From assembly GCA_021810735.1 (NCBI GenBank), contig JAJZIF010000040.1, positions 1 through 14,872 on the forward strand: a stretch of 14,872 bases of DNA, given 5' to 3'. Positions 1-7,417 of this stretch are shown in pieces. Made by a program: the position numbers and the translations under genes. Under the pieces are notes generated by a model. It had not been told where the DNA came from. It saw only the letters and a program-made list of their open reading frames with translations, and did no database searches. Source of the DNA: Acidobacteriota bacterium (GTDB taxonomy: Bacteria; Acidobacteriota; Terriglobia; Terriglobales; Acidobacteriaceae). The number at the start of each line of letters is the position of its first letter. Position 1 is the first letter of the stretch.

Positions 1-1
1 G

Positions 2-1726
2 AACGAGGCCGCGATCGAGGCCAAGGGGCTGACGCCGCTTCATCCGCAACTGGCCGCCATCGCCGCCATCCATACCCAACGCGAACTGGCTCGCGCATTG
101 GGCCAGAGCCTGCGGGCCGACGTGGATCCGCTGAACAACACCAACTTCCATACTGCAAATATTTTCGGCCTTTGGGTCGCGCCCGGCTTTCACGATCCGG
201 AACATTACAACCCATACCTCCTGCAAGGCGGCCTGGAGTTGCCCGACCGCGAGTACTATCTGGGCGACAGCGCTCACATGAAGGAGATCCAGGCGAAGTA
301 TCAGGCCCATGTGTCGGCGATGTTTCGGCTTGCCGGATTCGACGACGCCGATGGGCGCGCCGCTCGCGTGGTTGCGCTGGAGCAGGCAATCGCAAAAACG
401 CATACCAGCCTGGCCGACAACGAAGACATTCACAAAGCCGACAACACCTGGAAGCGAGCGGACTTTGCCGCCAAGGCCCCTGGACTGGACTGGGCGGAGT
501 ATTTCCGCGCCGCGGGGCTGGCAAACCAGGCGAGCTTCATCGTCTGGCAGCCGAATGCGTTCACAGGAGAGTCCGCGCTGGTGGCATCGACGCCTGTGGG
601 CACATGGAAAGACTGGATGGCGTACCACGCGATTGAAGAGTATGCGGGAGTGCTGCCAAAATCGCTGGCGGACGAACGGTTCGACTTCTTCGGCAAAACT
701 CTGGTGGGCGTTCCGCAACAGCGCCCGCGTTGGCAGCGTGGCGTTTTCGTGGTTGACGATCTGCTGGGCGACGCGGTAGGGAAAATCTATGCGCAGCGTT
801 ACTTCTCCCCGGAGGCGAAAGCGGCGGCGCAGGCCATGGTGGCCAACATCATCGCTGCCTATCGCGTGCGCATTGAAGCGCTGACGTGGATGGCTCCCGC
901 TACCAAGGCGGAGGCGGAAGCGAAGCTCACTACCCTCTATGTCGGTGTCGGATATCCGGAGACGTGGCACAGCTACGACGGTTATGAAGTGAAGCCGGAT
1001 GACATCTTCGGCAACATTCAACGTGCCGGTACGTTCCGCTATCGCCAGCAAGTCGCGCGGTTGGGCAAGCCGGTCGATCGCAAGGAATGGTCGATGACGC
1101 CGCAGACGGTGAACGCGGTGAATCTGCCGCTGCAGGACGCATTGAATTTTCCGGCGGCGATTCTGCAGCCGCCCTTCTTCGATGCGAAGGCCCCGGCCGC
1201 AGTCAACTACGGAGCGATTGGGTCGGTCATCGGACATGAAATCAGCCACACCTTCGATACCGAGGGCAGTACGTTCGATGCCAAGGGCCGTTTGCGCGAC
1301 TGGTGGACCTCCGCCGACCTGGCGCATTTCGATGCGGCCACAGCGAAGCTGGCGGCGCAGTACGACACCTACATGCCGTTTCCCGATGTGCATGTGAATG
1401 GCAGGCAGACGCTGGCGGAAGACATTGCGGATGTAGCCGGAATTTCAGCCGCGTTCGACGGATATCGGGCATCTCTTGGAGGCAAAGTTGCACCCGAACA
1501 AGATGGATTCACCGGCGACCAGCAGTTCTTCATCGCGTTTGGCCAGAACTGGGGATCGAAGGTACGGCCGGCCGCGCTGCGCCGTCAAGTGATGACAGAC
1601 CCGCATGCGCCGGCGGAATATCGCGCCGACACAGTGCGAAACATCGACGCCTGGTACAAGGCGTTCAATGTAAAGCCGGGGCAGACGCTGTACCTGGCTC
1701 CGCCGGATCGCGTTCGCATCTGGTAA
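2..1726 (+). CDS. M13-family zinc metallopeptidase (neprilysin/PepO-like), 5'-truncated
   Basis: The reading frame is open from base 2, so the N-terminus (including any signal peptide) lies outside the window and 574 residues are visible. The catalytic HExxH motif is HEISH at 1235-1249. The third zinc ligand is the Glu of AEDIAD at 1418-1420, with the ExxxD Asp at 1430-1432. Just before HEISH is a FPAAILQPPFF stretch typical of M13 enzymes. The C-terminal DPHAPAEYR and TVRNIDAWYKAF segments match the substrate-binding His and Arg region of neprilysin, and the protein ends in VRIW like family members ending in a W. Known family role: extracytoplasmic zinc endopeptidases that cleave peptides up to a few kDa, usually exported or lipid-anchored in bacteria. 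Oddity: the usual NAYY substrate-contact motif reads NAVN here. The gene converges with the glycosyltransferase downstream, with a 28-bp gap. Family assignment is firm; substrate unknown. Confidence 0.95.
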   Translation, partial: NEAAIEAKGLTPLHPQLAAIAAIHTQRELARALGQSLRADVDPLNNTNFHTANIFGLWVAPGFHDPEHYNPYLLQGGLELPDREYYLGDSAHMKEIQAKYQAHVSAMFRLAGFDDADGRAARVVALEQAIAKTHTSLADNEDIHKADNTWKRADFAAKAPGLDWAEYFRAAGLANQASFIVWQPNAFTGESALVASTPVGTWKDWMAYHAIEEYAGVLPKSLADERFDFFGKTLVGVPQQRPRWQRGVFVVDDLLGDAVGKIYAQRYFSPEAKAAAQAMVANIIAAYRVRIEALTWMAPATKAEAEAKLTTLYVGVGYPETWHSYDGYEVKPDDIFGNIQRAGTFRYRQQVARLGKPVDRKEWSMTPQTVNAVNLPLQDALNFPAAILQPPFFDAKAPAAVNYGAIGSVIGHEISHTFDTEGSTFDAKGRLRDWWTSADLAHFDAATAKLAAQYDTYMPFPDVHVNGRQTLAEDIADVAGISAAFDGYRASLGGKVAPEQDGFTGDQQFFIAFGQNWGSKVRPAALRRQVMTDPHAPAEYRADTVRNIDAWYKAFNVKPGQTLYLAPPDRVRIW

Positions 1727-1748
1727 GGCTGGATGAGCCTACCCTCTT

Positions 1749-1788
1749 GCGGACTCAGTACCAGTCCTTGACGTGCGGCCAGTAGACG
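1749..1788. repeat. 40-bp exact direct repeat, copy 1
   Basis: This 40-bp segment is identical to 3550-3589. It covers the last ten codons of the glycosyltransferase gene (ending WPHVKDWY), the TGA stop, and 6 bp beyond the stop. The identity extends past the coding region although the two genes differ clearly elsewhere. The copies mark one end of a tandem duplication with a period of about 1.80 kb. Confidence 0.9.
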
Positions 1789-3320
1789 GAGAGGGGAGCT
1801 TTTCCGCCCCGGCAGAGATAGATCGGCCTGTTTTCATTTGGCATGGCCAGCGGATTGTCCGTCGCCCCTGCTTGTTCAACGGACGAACAGTATTTTTCCG
1901 ATTTCTTTTTGGATGCCCCAACGATGATCAACAACTGCCCGGTATACCCATGCGGACCCCAGTAAAAATAATTCTGGTGCCCGCTGATGGCAGGCGGCAG
2001 GCCATATTTTGGGCCAAAGATATCGATCGCGCTGGCCTCGCCATAATTTCCGCAGAAGATTCCAGCCTTGGCCTGGTCGGCAGGCGACAACGAATGATAA
2101 ATCTGCGCCACCTCGGTCACCAGACCCTGCCATCCGAAACGGTCCGCATAAAACTGCGGCAGCGGCCCGGTCTTTGCCGTCTCCGTTTTTATATTGACCA
2201 GATGAAGTGCTCGAGTGTAGCGAATCCACGCGTACGGCGGCAGCACCGGAATCGCCATGGGTAGCGTAATCGCGCCAAGAATCGCCATGACCACGCACCA
2301 GGCCGGCAACAGCCACGCGGTTTTGCGGGATGCGAAAAACATGTGCTGCCACGCCAACGCTCCTGCGGCGAACAGGACCGGATACACCGGCGCCACGTAG
2401 TAGTCCTTGGCATAAAGATGGATCATGATTGCCAGCAGAACGACGTACATGATTCCAATCCAGCGAAAACCGCGCGCGGACTTCGCCACGAACAGCCAAA
2501 CCAGTCCAGGCAGCAGCAGAAAAATGCTGAGCGGATGGAGCATCAGAATTTGCGCGCCGAGGAATGCAAGCGGCCCTAGCTTCACGTTTTTATTGCTGTG
2601 GGCTACATTATTCAGCCATACGAGAGTCGGCCATTGATGATGGATCTGCCACAACAGGTACGGGAGCGCGATGAGAAAAATCACCCCAACCGCCGCCCAT
2701 GTCCAGCGGCTCCAGAGAAGCCGGCGCTGAGGGGTCAGCAGCAGGCCAACGAGCAGGGCCACCAGAAAAAATGCGATCGACGGCTTGTTCAGCAACCCCA
2801 GGCCGCCTGAAATTCCAAACGCGATCCACCAGCGCGGGCTGCCTCCACGAGCCATCCACAGAACCGCCAGCACACATCCCATCCAGAACATCGGCTCGAA
2901 GGAATTCATCGACAGAAAGCTGTCGATTCCTAGATAGACCGGCGCGATCAGCACGGCAATCATGGCCAGCACTTGCGCCATGCGCTTGCCGCCCAGCAAC
3001 CACCCCAGCAGGCCAGTCATGAAAATTTTGACTGCGCCGGCAAGTGCCGAGAAAAGACGGAAGAGTGCCAGGTTGTGAATCCCAAACAAACCTTCCGCGA
3101 CTCGCGCCTGCAGCGCCACCATGGGCGCCTGGTCCACATAGCCCCAGGCAAGATGGCGTCCGCACAGGATGTAGTACATCTCGTCGCGAAAAATCCCGTA
3201 GTCGAGATGCTGCGCCACGATATTTCCCACAAACTCAATCGCAAGTTTGATCGCTGCAAATGTGAGCGCGAGATGAAGCGCTGGCTTCCAGTTCTTGTCA
3301 GCGGCTGTTTGAATTTGCAT
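1755..3320 (-). CDS. GT39-type (PMT_2/ArnT-like) membrane glycosyltransferase, paralogue 1
   Basis: This 521-residue protein has many hydrophobic segments over roughly the first 370 residues and a soluble C-terminal portion. That layout fits GT-C fold glycosyltransferases of family 39 (PMT_2, ArnT-like), which move a sugar from a polyprenyl-phosphate donor to an acceptor on the outer side of the cytoplasmic membrane. The first extracytoplasmic loop carries RDEMYY (Asp46-Glu47), the position of the catalytic acidic residue in the family, followed by CGRHLAWGYVDQAPM. The tail holds NYGEASAI and SGHQNYFYWG, also present in the neighbouring paralogue. The ATG at 3318-3320 has a CGGAG ribosome-binding sequence about 5 nt upstream. 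By eye it is about 70% identical to the 3556-5169 product over the N-terminal half. It lies downstream of that gene on the same strand, separated by a spacer holding a uvrC relic. Sugar and acceptor cannot be inferred. Confidence 0.87.
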   Translation of the reverse strand: MQIQTAADKNWKPALHLALTFAAIKLAIEFVGNIVAQHLDYGIFRDEMYYILCGRHLAWGYVDQAPMVALQARVAEGLFGIHNLALFRLFSALAGAVKIFMTGLLGWLLGGKRMAQVLAMIAVLIAPVYLGIDSFLSMNSFEPMFWMGCVLAVLWMARGGSPRWWIAFGISGGLGLLNKPSIAFFLVALLVGLLLTPQRRLLWSRWTWAAVGVIFLIALPYLLWQIHHQWPTLVWLNNVAHSNKNVKLGPLAFLGAQILMLHPLSIFLLLPGLVWLFVAKSARGFRWIGIMYVVLLAIMIHLYAKDYYVAPVYPVLFAAGALAWQHMFFASRKTAWLLPAWCVVMAILGAITLPMAIPVLPPYAWIRYTRALHLVNIKTETAKTGPLPQFYADRFGWQGLVTEVAQIYHSLSPADQAKAGIFCGNYGEASAIDIFGPKYGLPPAISGHQNYFYWGPHGYTGQLLIIVGASKKKSEKYCSSVEQAGATDNPLAMPNENRPIYLCRGGKAPLSVYWPHVKDWY

Positions 3321-3456
3321 CGAGGCTCCGAGTCAGATTGCAGAGGAACAGCTCTCATTTACGACGCTGACCCTACATACGAGCCAGCCACGGAAAAGTT
3401 CCCGCGCCACGGTCCTATCGCAGCCTGGCTCGCGGAAGGAGCAGGGAATTTCAGTT
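3321..3456. other. Spacer between glycosyltransferase 1 and the uvrC relic
   Basis: Apart from the ribosome-binding sequence of the 3320 gene (CGGAG on the minus strand, around 3326-3330), I see no convincing promoter, terminator or reading frame here. The first dozen or so bases next to the relic still resemble the sequence after the true uvrC stop (about 8 of 13), then similarity fades. Confidence 0.5.
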
Positions 3457-3516
3457 TTACTCCGGCGGCTCGGTGGAGGAGACCGATGCCTGAAAGTGGA
3501 CGCAAATGGCCTCCGC
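3457..3516 (-). pseudogene. Relic of the uvrC 3' end (duplication remnant)
   Basis: On the minus strand this reads AEAICVHFQASVSSTEPPE followed by TAA. The genuine uvrC ends AEAICAHFQGSISSVRRSE followed by TAA at 5254-5313. The two align without gaps over 60 bp: 45 of 60 bases and 12 of 19 residues are identical, and the stop codon is in the same place. Similarity stops abruptly upstream of 3516, where the relic frame soon meets a stop. The offset to uvrC is 1,797 bp, close to the 1,801-bp offset between the 40-bp repeats at the glycosyltransferase 3' ends. The simplest reading is that a unit holding the uvrC tail plus one glycosyltransferase gene was duplicated in tandem. The fragment has no start of its own and is presumably not translated as a useful product. 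Confidence 0.8.
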
Positions 3517-3549
3517 ATGGAGTGAGGCTTAACCATTCTTTTCTTTGTC

Positions 3550-3589
3550 GCGGACTCAGTACCAGTCCTTGACGTGCGGCCAGTAGACG
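3550..3589. repeat. 40-bp exact direct repeat, copy 2
   Basis: Identical to 1749-1788. It holds the final ten codons, the TGA stop and 6 bp of 3' flank of the second glycosyltransferase gene. Confidence 0.9.
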
Positions 3590-5169
3590 TTGAGCGGAAT
3601 CTTTTCTTTGCGGCACAGATAAATTGGCCGATTGGAAAAATGGTTTGCCAGTGGGTTATACACTCGCTCGATCTTCTCGACAGATGCAAACCGCTTTTGC
3701 AGGTCCTGTTTCGACCCTCCTATTACGATCAGCACCTGCCCGGTGTAGCCGTTGGAACCCCAATAGAAGTAATTTTGATGGCCGCTGACCGCGGTGGGCA
3801 GACCATATCTCGGGCCGTAGATATTGATCGCGCTCGCCTCGCCATAGTTGTCGCAGTAAATTCCTGTTTCAGCTCGCTCTTGCGGGGACAAGGACGCATA
3901 GACAGTTGCGACATCCGCTACAAAATGATGCCAACCCAAGCGGTCAGAGAGGATAGGTAGAAGGGGACTCGCGTCCGGAAGGTCCGATTTCGGGATGAGG
4001 TACATGATCTTCGCGAAGTAGTGAACTGTTGTGTAAGGTGGCAGGACGGGGACTACAAGCGGCAGGGTGATTGCGCCCCAAACAGCGACCACAGAGCCGA
4101 GAGCGGGCAAAAGCCAGGCCGTTTTGCGCGAAGCAGAAAGCCATTCCTGAAGCGCCACAGCTCCAGCAGCGAAGAGGACGGGATAAACCGGGGCAACATA
4201 GTAATTCAAGGCATGGGCACGCATCATGACGACGAGCATTCCCAAAAACATGATGCCAATCCAACGGAAGCGGCACACTGATTTCGCCGTAAGCAGCCAT
4301 ATCAGCCCAGGAAGGGTCAGAAAAATACTGACCGGGTTGAACATCGTGATCTGCTCCTGAAGAAAAGCGAGCGGGCCCAAATTCCCATTGAGATTGTCGT
4401 GATTGATCTTGTATAGCAATTCCCACATGGGCCAGTGTCGATTCGCCTGCCATGCCATGAACGGCATCGCGATGCCCACGATGAGTGCAACCGCAATTAG
4501 CGCCCAGCGGCTGCGTAAGAGCCGGCGTTCCGGTGTCAATAACAGGCCGCCCAATACGCCAAATAGAAAAAACGCCATGGACGGCTTGTTGAGCAGTCCG
4601 AGTCCGCCTGAAACTCCAAAAGCGATCCACCATCGCAGGCTTCCTCCGCGAACCATCCAGATGATTGCGAGCAGGCAACTCATCCAGAACATGGATTCAA
4701 AAGAGTTCATGGCCAGCACGCTATCCAAGGCAAGGTAAACGGGCGCGACCAGCACGGCGATCATCGCCAGCACCTGGGCCATTTTTCGGCCCCCAAAAAG
4801 CCAAACCAGGACTCCAGTGATGAAAACTCTTGCCGATCCTGCGAGCGCAGAAAATATCCGGAAAAGCGCCTGGTTCTTCAGTCCAAACAGTGCTTCCGAG
4901 ACATGCGCCTGCAAGGCCGCCATAGGGGCCAGATCGACATAACCCCAGGCAAGATGGCGCCCGCACATGACGTAGTACAGCTCGTCACCGAAAAGTCCAT
5001 ACCCGAAATGCTGCCCCAGCAGGCTGCCCACTGTTTGGATGATGAGGCTGATTGCAGCGAAAAAAACGCTTAGCTGCATGGCCTGCTGCCAGGTCATACG
5101 GAGTAGTGGGACCTTGGGATTCACTTGGTTTGGAAGGGTAGCTGAAGGCTGGAAAAGACAAGCGCGCAT
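3556..5169 (-). CDS. GT39-type (PMT_2/ArnT-like) membrane glycosyltransferase, paralogue 2
   Basis: From the start chosen here the protein has 537 residues, with the same architecture as its downstream neighbour: many membrane segments, then a soluble tail with NYGEASAI, SGHQNYFYWG and a C-terminal WPHVKDWY. The loop-1 acidic motif is GDELYY (Asp62-Glu63), where paralogue 1 has RDEMYY, and is followed by CGRHLAWGYVDLAPM. The inferred role is sugar transfer from a polyprenyl-phosphate donor in the cytoplasmic membrane. Start choice: the frame opens at a GTG at 5212-5214 with no ribosome-binding sequence. The ATG at 5167-5169 has GGGA about 9 nt upstream and is preferred. The ATG at 5095-5097 fits the length of paralogue 1 best but lacks a good ribosome-binding site. 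The gene follows uvrC on the same strand, 84 bp after its stop from this start, so shared transcription is likely. Confidence 0.85.
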   Translation of the reverse strand: MRACLFQPSATLPNQVNPKVPLLRMTWQQAMQLSVFFAAISLIIQTVGSLLGQHFGYGLFGDELYYVMCGRHLAWGYVDLAPMAALQAHVSEALFGLKNQALFRIFSALAGSARVFITGVLVWLFGGRKMAQVLAMIAVLVAPVYLALDSVLAMNSFESMFWMSCLLAIIWMVRGGSLRWWIAFGVSGGLGLLNKPSMAFFLFGVLGGLLLTPERRLLRSRWALIAVALIVGIAMPFMAWQANRHWPMWELLYKINHDNLNGNLGPLAFLQEQITMFNPVSIFLTLPGLIWLLTAKSVCRFRWIGIMFLGMLVVMMRAHALNYYVAPVYPVLFAAGAVALQEWLSASRKTAWLLPALGSVVAVWGAITLPLVVPVLPPYTTVHYFAKIMYLIPKSDLPDASPLLPILSDRLGWHHFVADVATVYASLSPQERAETGIYCDNYGEASAINIYGPRYGLPTAVSGHQNYFYWGSNGYTGQVLIVIGGSKQDLQKRFASVEKIERVYNPLANHFSNRPIYLCRKEKIPLNVYWPHVKDWY

Positions 5170-5253
5170 CGGCAAAGTTCCCGGAGTGGTAGCAGAAATT
5201 GGAATTCCGTTCACAAGTAGCAGGTTTCAGATTACCTGAACGCGATTTCCGCT

Positions 5254-7194
5254 TTACTCAGAGCGCCTTACTGAGGAGATCGAGCCCTGAAAGTGGGCGC
5301 AAATCGCCTCCGCCACCTTGCGGGAAACGACGGACTGGAGCGCTTCCATGGACGCGGCCTGCACCGCTCGCAGGCTTCCGAAGTGGGTGATGAGCCGGTT
5401 GCGGGTCTGCGCTCCCACGCCGGGAATGCGCAGCAGATCGGAGTCGCGGTCACGCATCTCGCGTCGCTTGCGATGGTACGTAATCGCGAAGCGGTGGGAC
5501 TCGTCCCGAATTCGCTGCACCAGATGCAGCACGGGCGAGCGGCGGTCGAGCACCACCGGGTCGTCCTCCTGCCCATAGACGTAGATCACTTCTTCTCGTT
5601 TTGCGATTGCGGCCAGCGGCTGGCTGGTAAATCCCAACTCTTCCAGCGCAGCAGCGGCGGCGTGCAACTGTCCCAGCCCGCCATCGATCAGGATGAGGCT
5701 GGGCAGGGGCCGATACTCCTCTTGCAGACGTCGATACCGTCGCGCGACCACCTCCCGCATGCTGGCAAAATCGTCGACGCCTTCGACTGTCTTCACCTGG
5801 AACTTGCGGTATTCCGATTTGTTCATCGCGCCTTTTTCCCACACCACCATGGAAGCCACGGTTTCCGCGCCTTGAATGTGCGAAATGTCGAAGCATTCGA
5901 TGCGCTCCGGCAAATCCGGCAGATTCAGCGCATCCTGCAACGATTTCTGAATCGCGCGGATGCTGGGTTGCAACACGCGGAAGCGTTGATCGTACGATTG
6001 CTTCGCGTTTTGTCCCGCCAGGTCGAGCAGGGAACGCTTCTCGCCGCGCTGCGGCACGGCGATCTCCACCTTGTGTCGTGTGTGATCGCCCAGCAGTTCC
6101 GCCAACGGAACACGGTCGGCAAAGTCGACGGGCACATAGACATTGCGCGGTACATACTGCCGGTCGATATAGAGTTGCTTCAGCAATGCGGAGAAAAATG
6201 CCGCCGGCGAAAATGCATCGCTCGCAGGAATCTCCGCGGACTCGACCGGCTGTAGCCTGTCTTCCGCCGCTTGCGCTTCGTGCGCGGGGCTCTCCAGCGC
6301 TTGCGCCTCCGGAAATTCCGGCAAGTCTTCCCAGAAGAATTCGCGCCGGTCGACGATGCGGCCATTGCGGATGTGAAACAGGTTCGCGGCCAGCATTCCG
6401 TTTTCATAGTGGTAGCCGAAAACATCGGCATCGTCGTCGGAAGCGGCGGCCATGCGCTGTTTTTCCTGCAACTGATGGACGGTGATCACCAGGTCACGAT
6501 AGCGGCCGGCCAGCTCAAATTGCTCATTCGCAGCCGCTGCCTCCATCCGTTGTTGCAGAGATTTTTCCAGTTCCGCCGCGTGTCCCTCCAGCATCAGGCG
6601 AACATCGCGCACTGCCTCGGAGTAGATGTCGGGCGTAGTAAGTCCTTCCACGCATGGGCCCAGGCAGCGATGAATGTAGTACTGGAGACACGGCCGCGGA
6701 TGATAGCGCGAAAGATCCACCTTGCAGCTGGGGATCAGGAAGGTGCGATGGATCAAATCGACGATGCGATAGGCCAGGTTGCCCGGAAAGAACGGACCGT
6801 AATAGATGGCGCCATCCTTGCGAACCCGTCGCGTCACCAGCACCTTGGGATAGCGGTCACCGAGCGTCAGCTTGACGTAGGGGTAGGTCTTGTCATCGCG
6901 CAGCAGCACGTTGAAGCGTGGCTTGCGCTGCTTGATCAGGTTATTTTCAAGGGCCAGCGCCTCGTGCTCGTTGGCGACCAGAATGTATTCCAGGTCGACA
7001 GCCTCGCGCATCAGCGAGCCGGTTTTGGCATTCGCCTGGGCCGCTTCAAGAAAATACGAGCGCACCCTGGAACGAAGATTCTTCGCCTTGCCGACATAAA
7101 TCACTACTTCGTCCGCATTGCGAAACAGGTAGACCCCCGGCCCCGCTGGCAGGTCCCGAATTTTTTCGTGGAGATCCATGGGGAAGGTATCCAT
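5254..7194 (-). CDS. uvrC: Excinuclease ABC subunit UvrC
   Basis: UvrC is the dual-incision nuclease of bacterial nucleotide excision repair; it joins the UvrB-DNA complex and cuts on both sides of a lesion. All expected parts are visible in the 646 residues. A GIY-YIG nuclease domain (about 15-95) has GVYLF and YVGKAKNLRSR. A cysteine cluster, Cys157, 169, 177 and 181, has the 12-8-4 spacing of the iron-sulfur site described for E. coli UvrC. The UvrB-binding UVR helix pair lies near 210-245. The RNase H-like endonuclease domain has Asp436 (CFDISHIQG), Asp504 (LIDGGLGQL) and His574 (ITYHRKR). Tandem helix-hairpin-helix motifs occupy 585-635 (IPGVGAQTRNRL). A variable insert of about 30 residues near 297-326 makes it slightly longer than the usual 600-odd residues. 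Start: the first ATG is used; ATG codon 6 is an alternative, and neither has a clear ribosome-binding sequence. Confidence 0.98.
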   Translation of the reverse strand: MDTFPMDLHEKIRDLPAGPGVYLFRNADEVVIYVGKAKNLRSRVRSYFLEAAQANAKTGSLMREAVDLEYILVANEHEALALENNLIKQRKPRFNVLLRDDKTYPYVKLTLGDRYPKVLVTRRVRKDGAIYYGPFFPGNLAYRIVDLIHRTFLIPSCKVDLSRYHPRPCLQYYIHRCLGPCVEGLTTPDIYSEAVRDVRLMLEGHAAELEKSLQQRMEAAAANEQFELAGRYRDLVITVHQLQEKQRMAAASDDDADVFGYHYENGMLAANLFHIRNGRIVDRREFFWEDLPEFPEAQALESPAHEAQAAEDRLQPVESAEIPASDAFSPAAFFSALLKQLYIDRQYVPRNVYVPVDFADRVPLAELLGDHTRHKVEIAVPQRGEKRSLLDLAGQNAKQSYDQRFRVLQPSIRAIQKSLQDALNLPDLPERIECFDISHIQGAETVASMVVWEKGAMNKSEYRKFQVKTVEGVDDFASMREVVARRYRRLQEEYRPLPSLILIDGGLGQLHAAAAALEELGFTSQPLAAIAKREEVIYVYGQEDDPVVLDRRSPVLHLVQRIRDESHRFAITYHRKRREMRDRDSDLLRIPGVGAQTRNRLITHFGSLRAVQAASMEALQSVVSRKVAEAICAHFQGSISSVRRSE

Positions 7195-7206
7195 TTCAGT
7201 CTAACG

Positions 7207-7249
7207 CCCATCCAAGATGGGTATAGGTGTAGGCGGATCGGAGTTTCAA
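7207..7249 (-). promoter_or_regulatory. Candidate uvrC promoter with overlapping palindrome
   Basis: On the minus strand, TTGAAA (7244-7249) lies 18 nt before TATACC (7220-7225), giving a sigma-70-like -35/-10 pair with 5 of 6 and 4 of 6 consensus bases. A perfect inverted repeat, CCCATC-CAA-GATGGG (7207-7221), starts within the -10 box and covers the expected start site, so it could be an operator or a hairpin at the 5' end of the transcript. Position upstream of uvrC supports the call; there is no experimental support. Confidence 0.35.
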
Positions 7250-7333
7250 GTATGTAAAAAGTGCCAGTCCCTCACCTTTTTTGGCAGGCGAACACTACAT
7301 AAACGCATGAAATATAACGAAATAGCGGGGCAA

Positions 7334-7362
7334 TTGAGGATTGGCTGATCAATTGCTATTAC
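7334..7362 (+). promoter_or_regulatory. Candidate promoter of the OmpA-domain lipoprotein gene
   Basis: TTGAGG (7334-7339) and TATTAC (7357-7362) are 17 nt apart, each matching 4 of 6 sigma-70 consensus bases, about 55 bp before the start codon. Two CAATTG boxes (7331-7336 and 7350-7355) within an imperfect inverted repeat (AATAGC...CAATTG and CAATTGCTATT) overlap the spacer and might bind a regulator. Match quality is modest. Confidence 0.3.
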
Positions 7363-7417
7363 TTGTCTTTAGACCAGACGGCGGCCACGATGGAATGGTC
7401 ATGAGGAGCAACAAAAG

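Noticed and set aside
1726..1740. AGGCT-GGATG-AGCCT hairpin after the M13 peptidase as a terminator
   Set aside because: Only five base pairs and no T-tract; likely chance.
2973..3572. A 199-codon plus-strand frame spanning the glycosyltransferase spacer
   Set aside because: It is mostly antisense to glycosyltransferase 1 and the uvrC relic, with no ribosome-binding site or motif.
5170..5214. GTG start for glycosyltransferase 2
   Set aside because: No ribosome-binding sequence precedes the GTG, and the extra residues have no counterpart in paralogue 1. The ATG at 5169 has GGGA upstream.
1755..5214. Possible single gene broken by a frameshift rather than two paralogues
   Set aside because: Each copy is full length, with its own start, catalytic loop and identical C-terminus, so these are two intact genes.
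6271..7257. A 328-codon plus-strand open frame opposite uvrC
   Set aside because: It is the antisense shadow of a strongly conserved uvrC and has no recognisable motif; long antisense frames are expected in GC-rich coding DNA.
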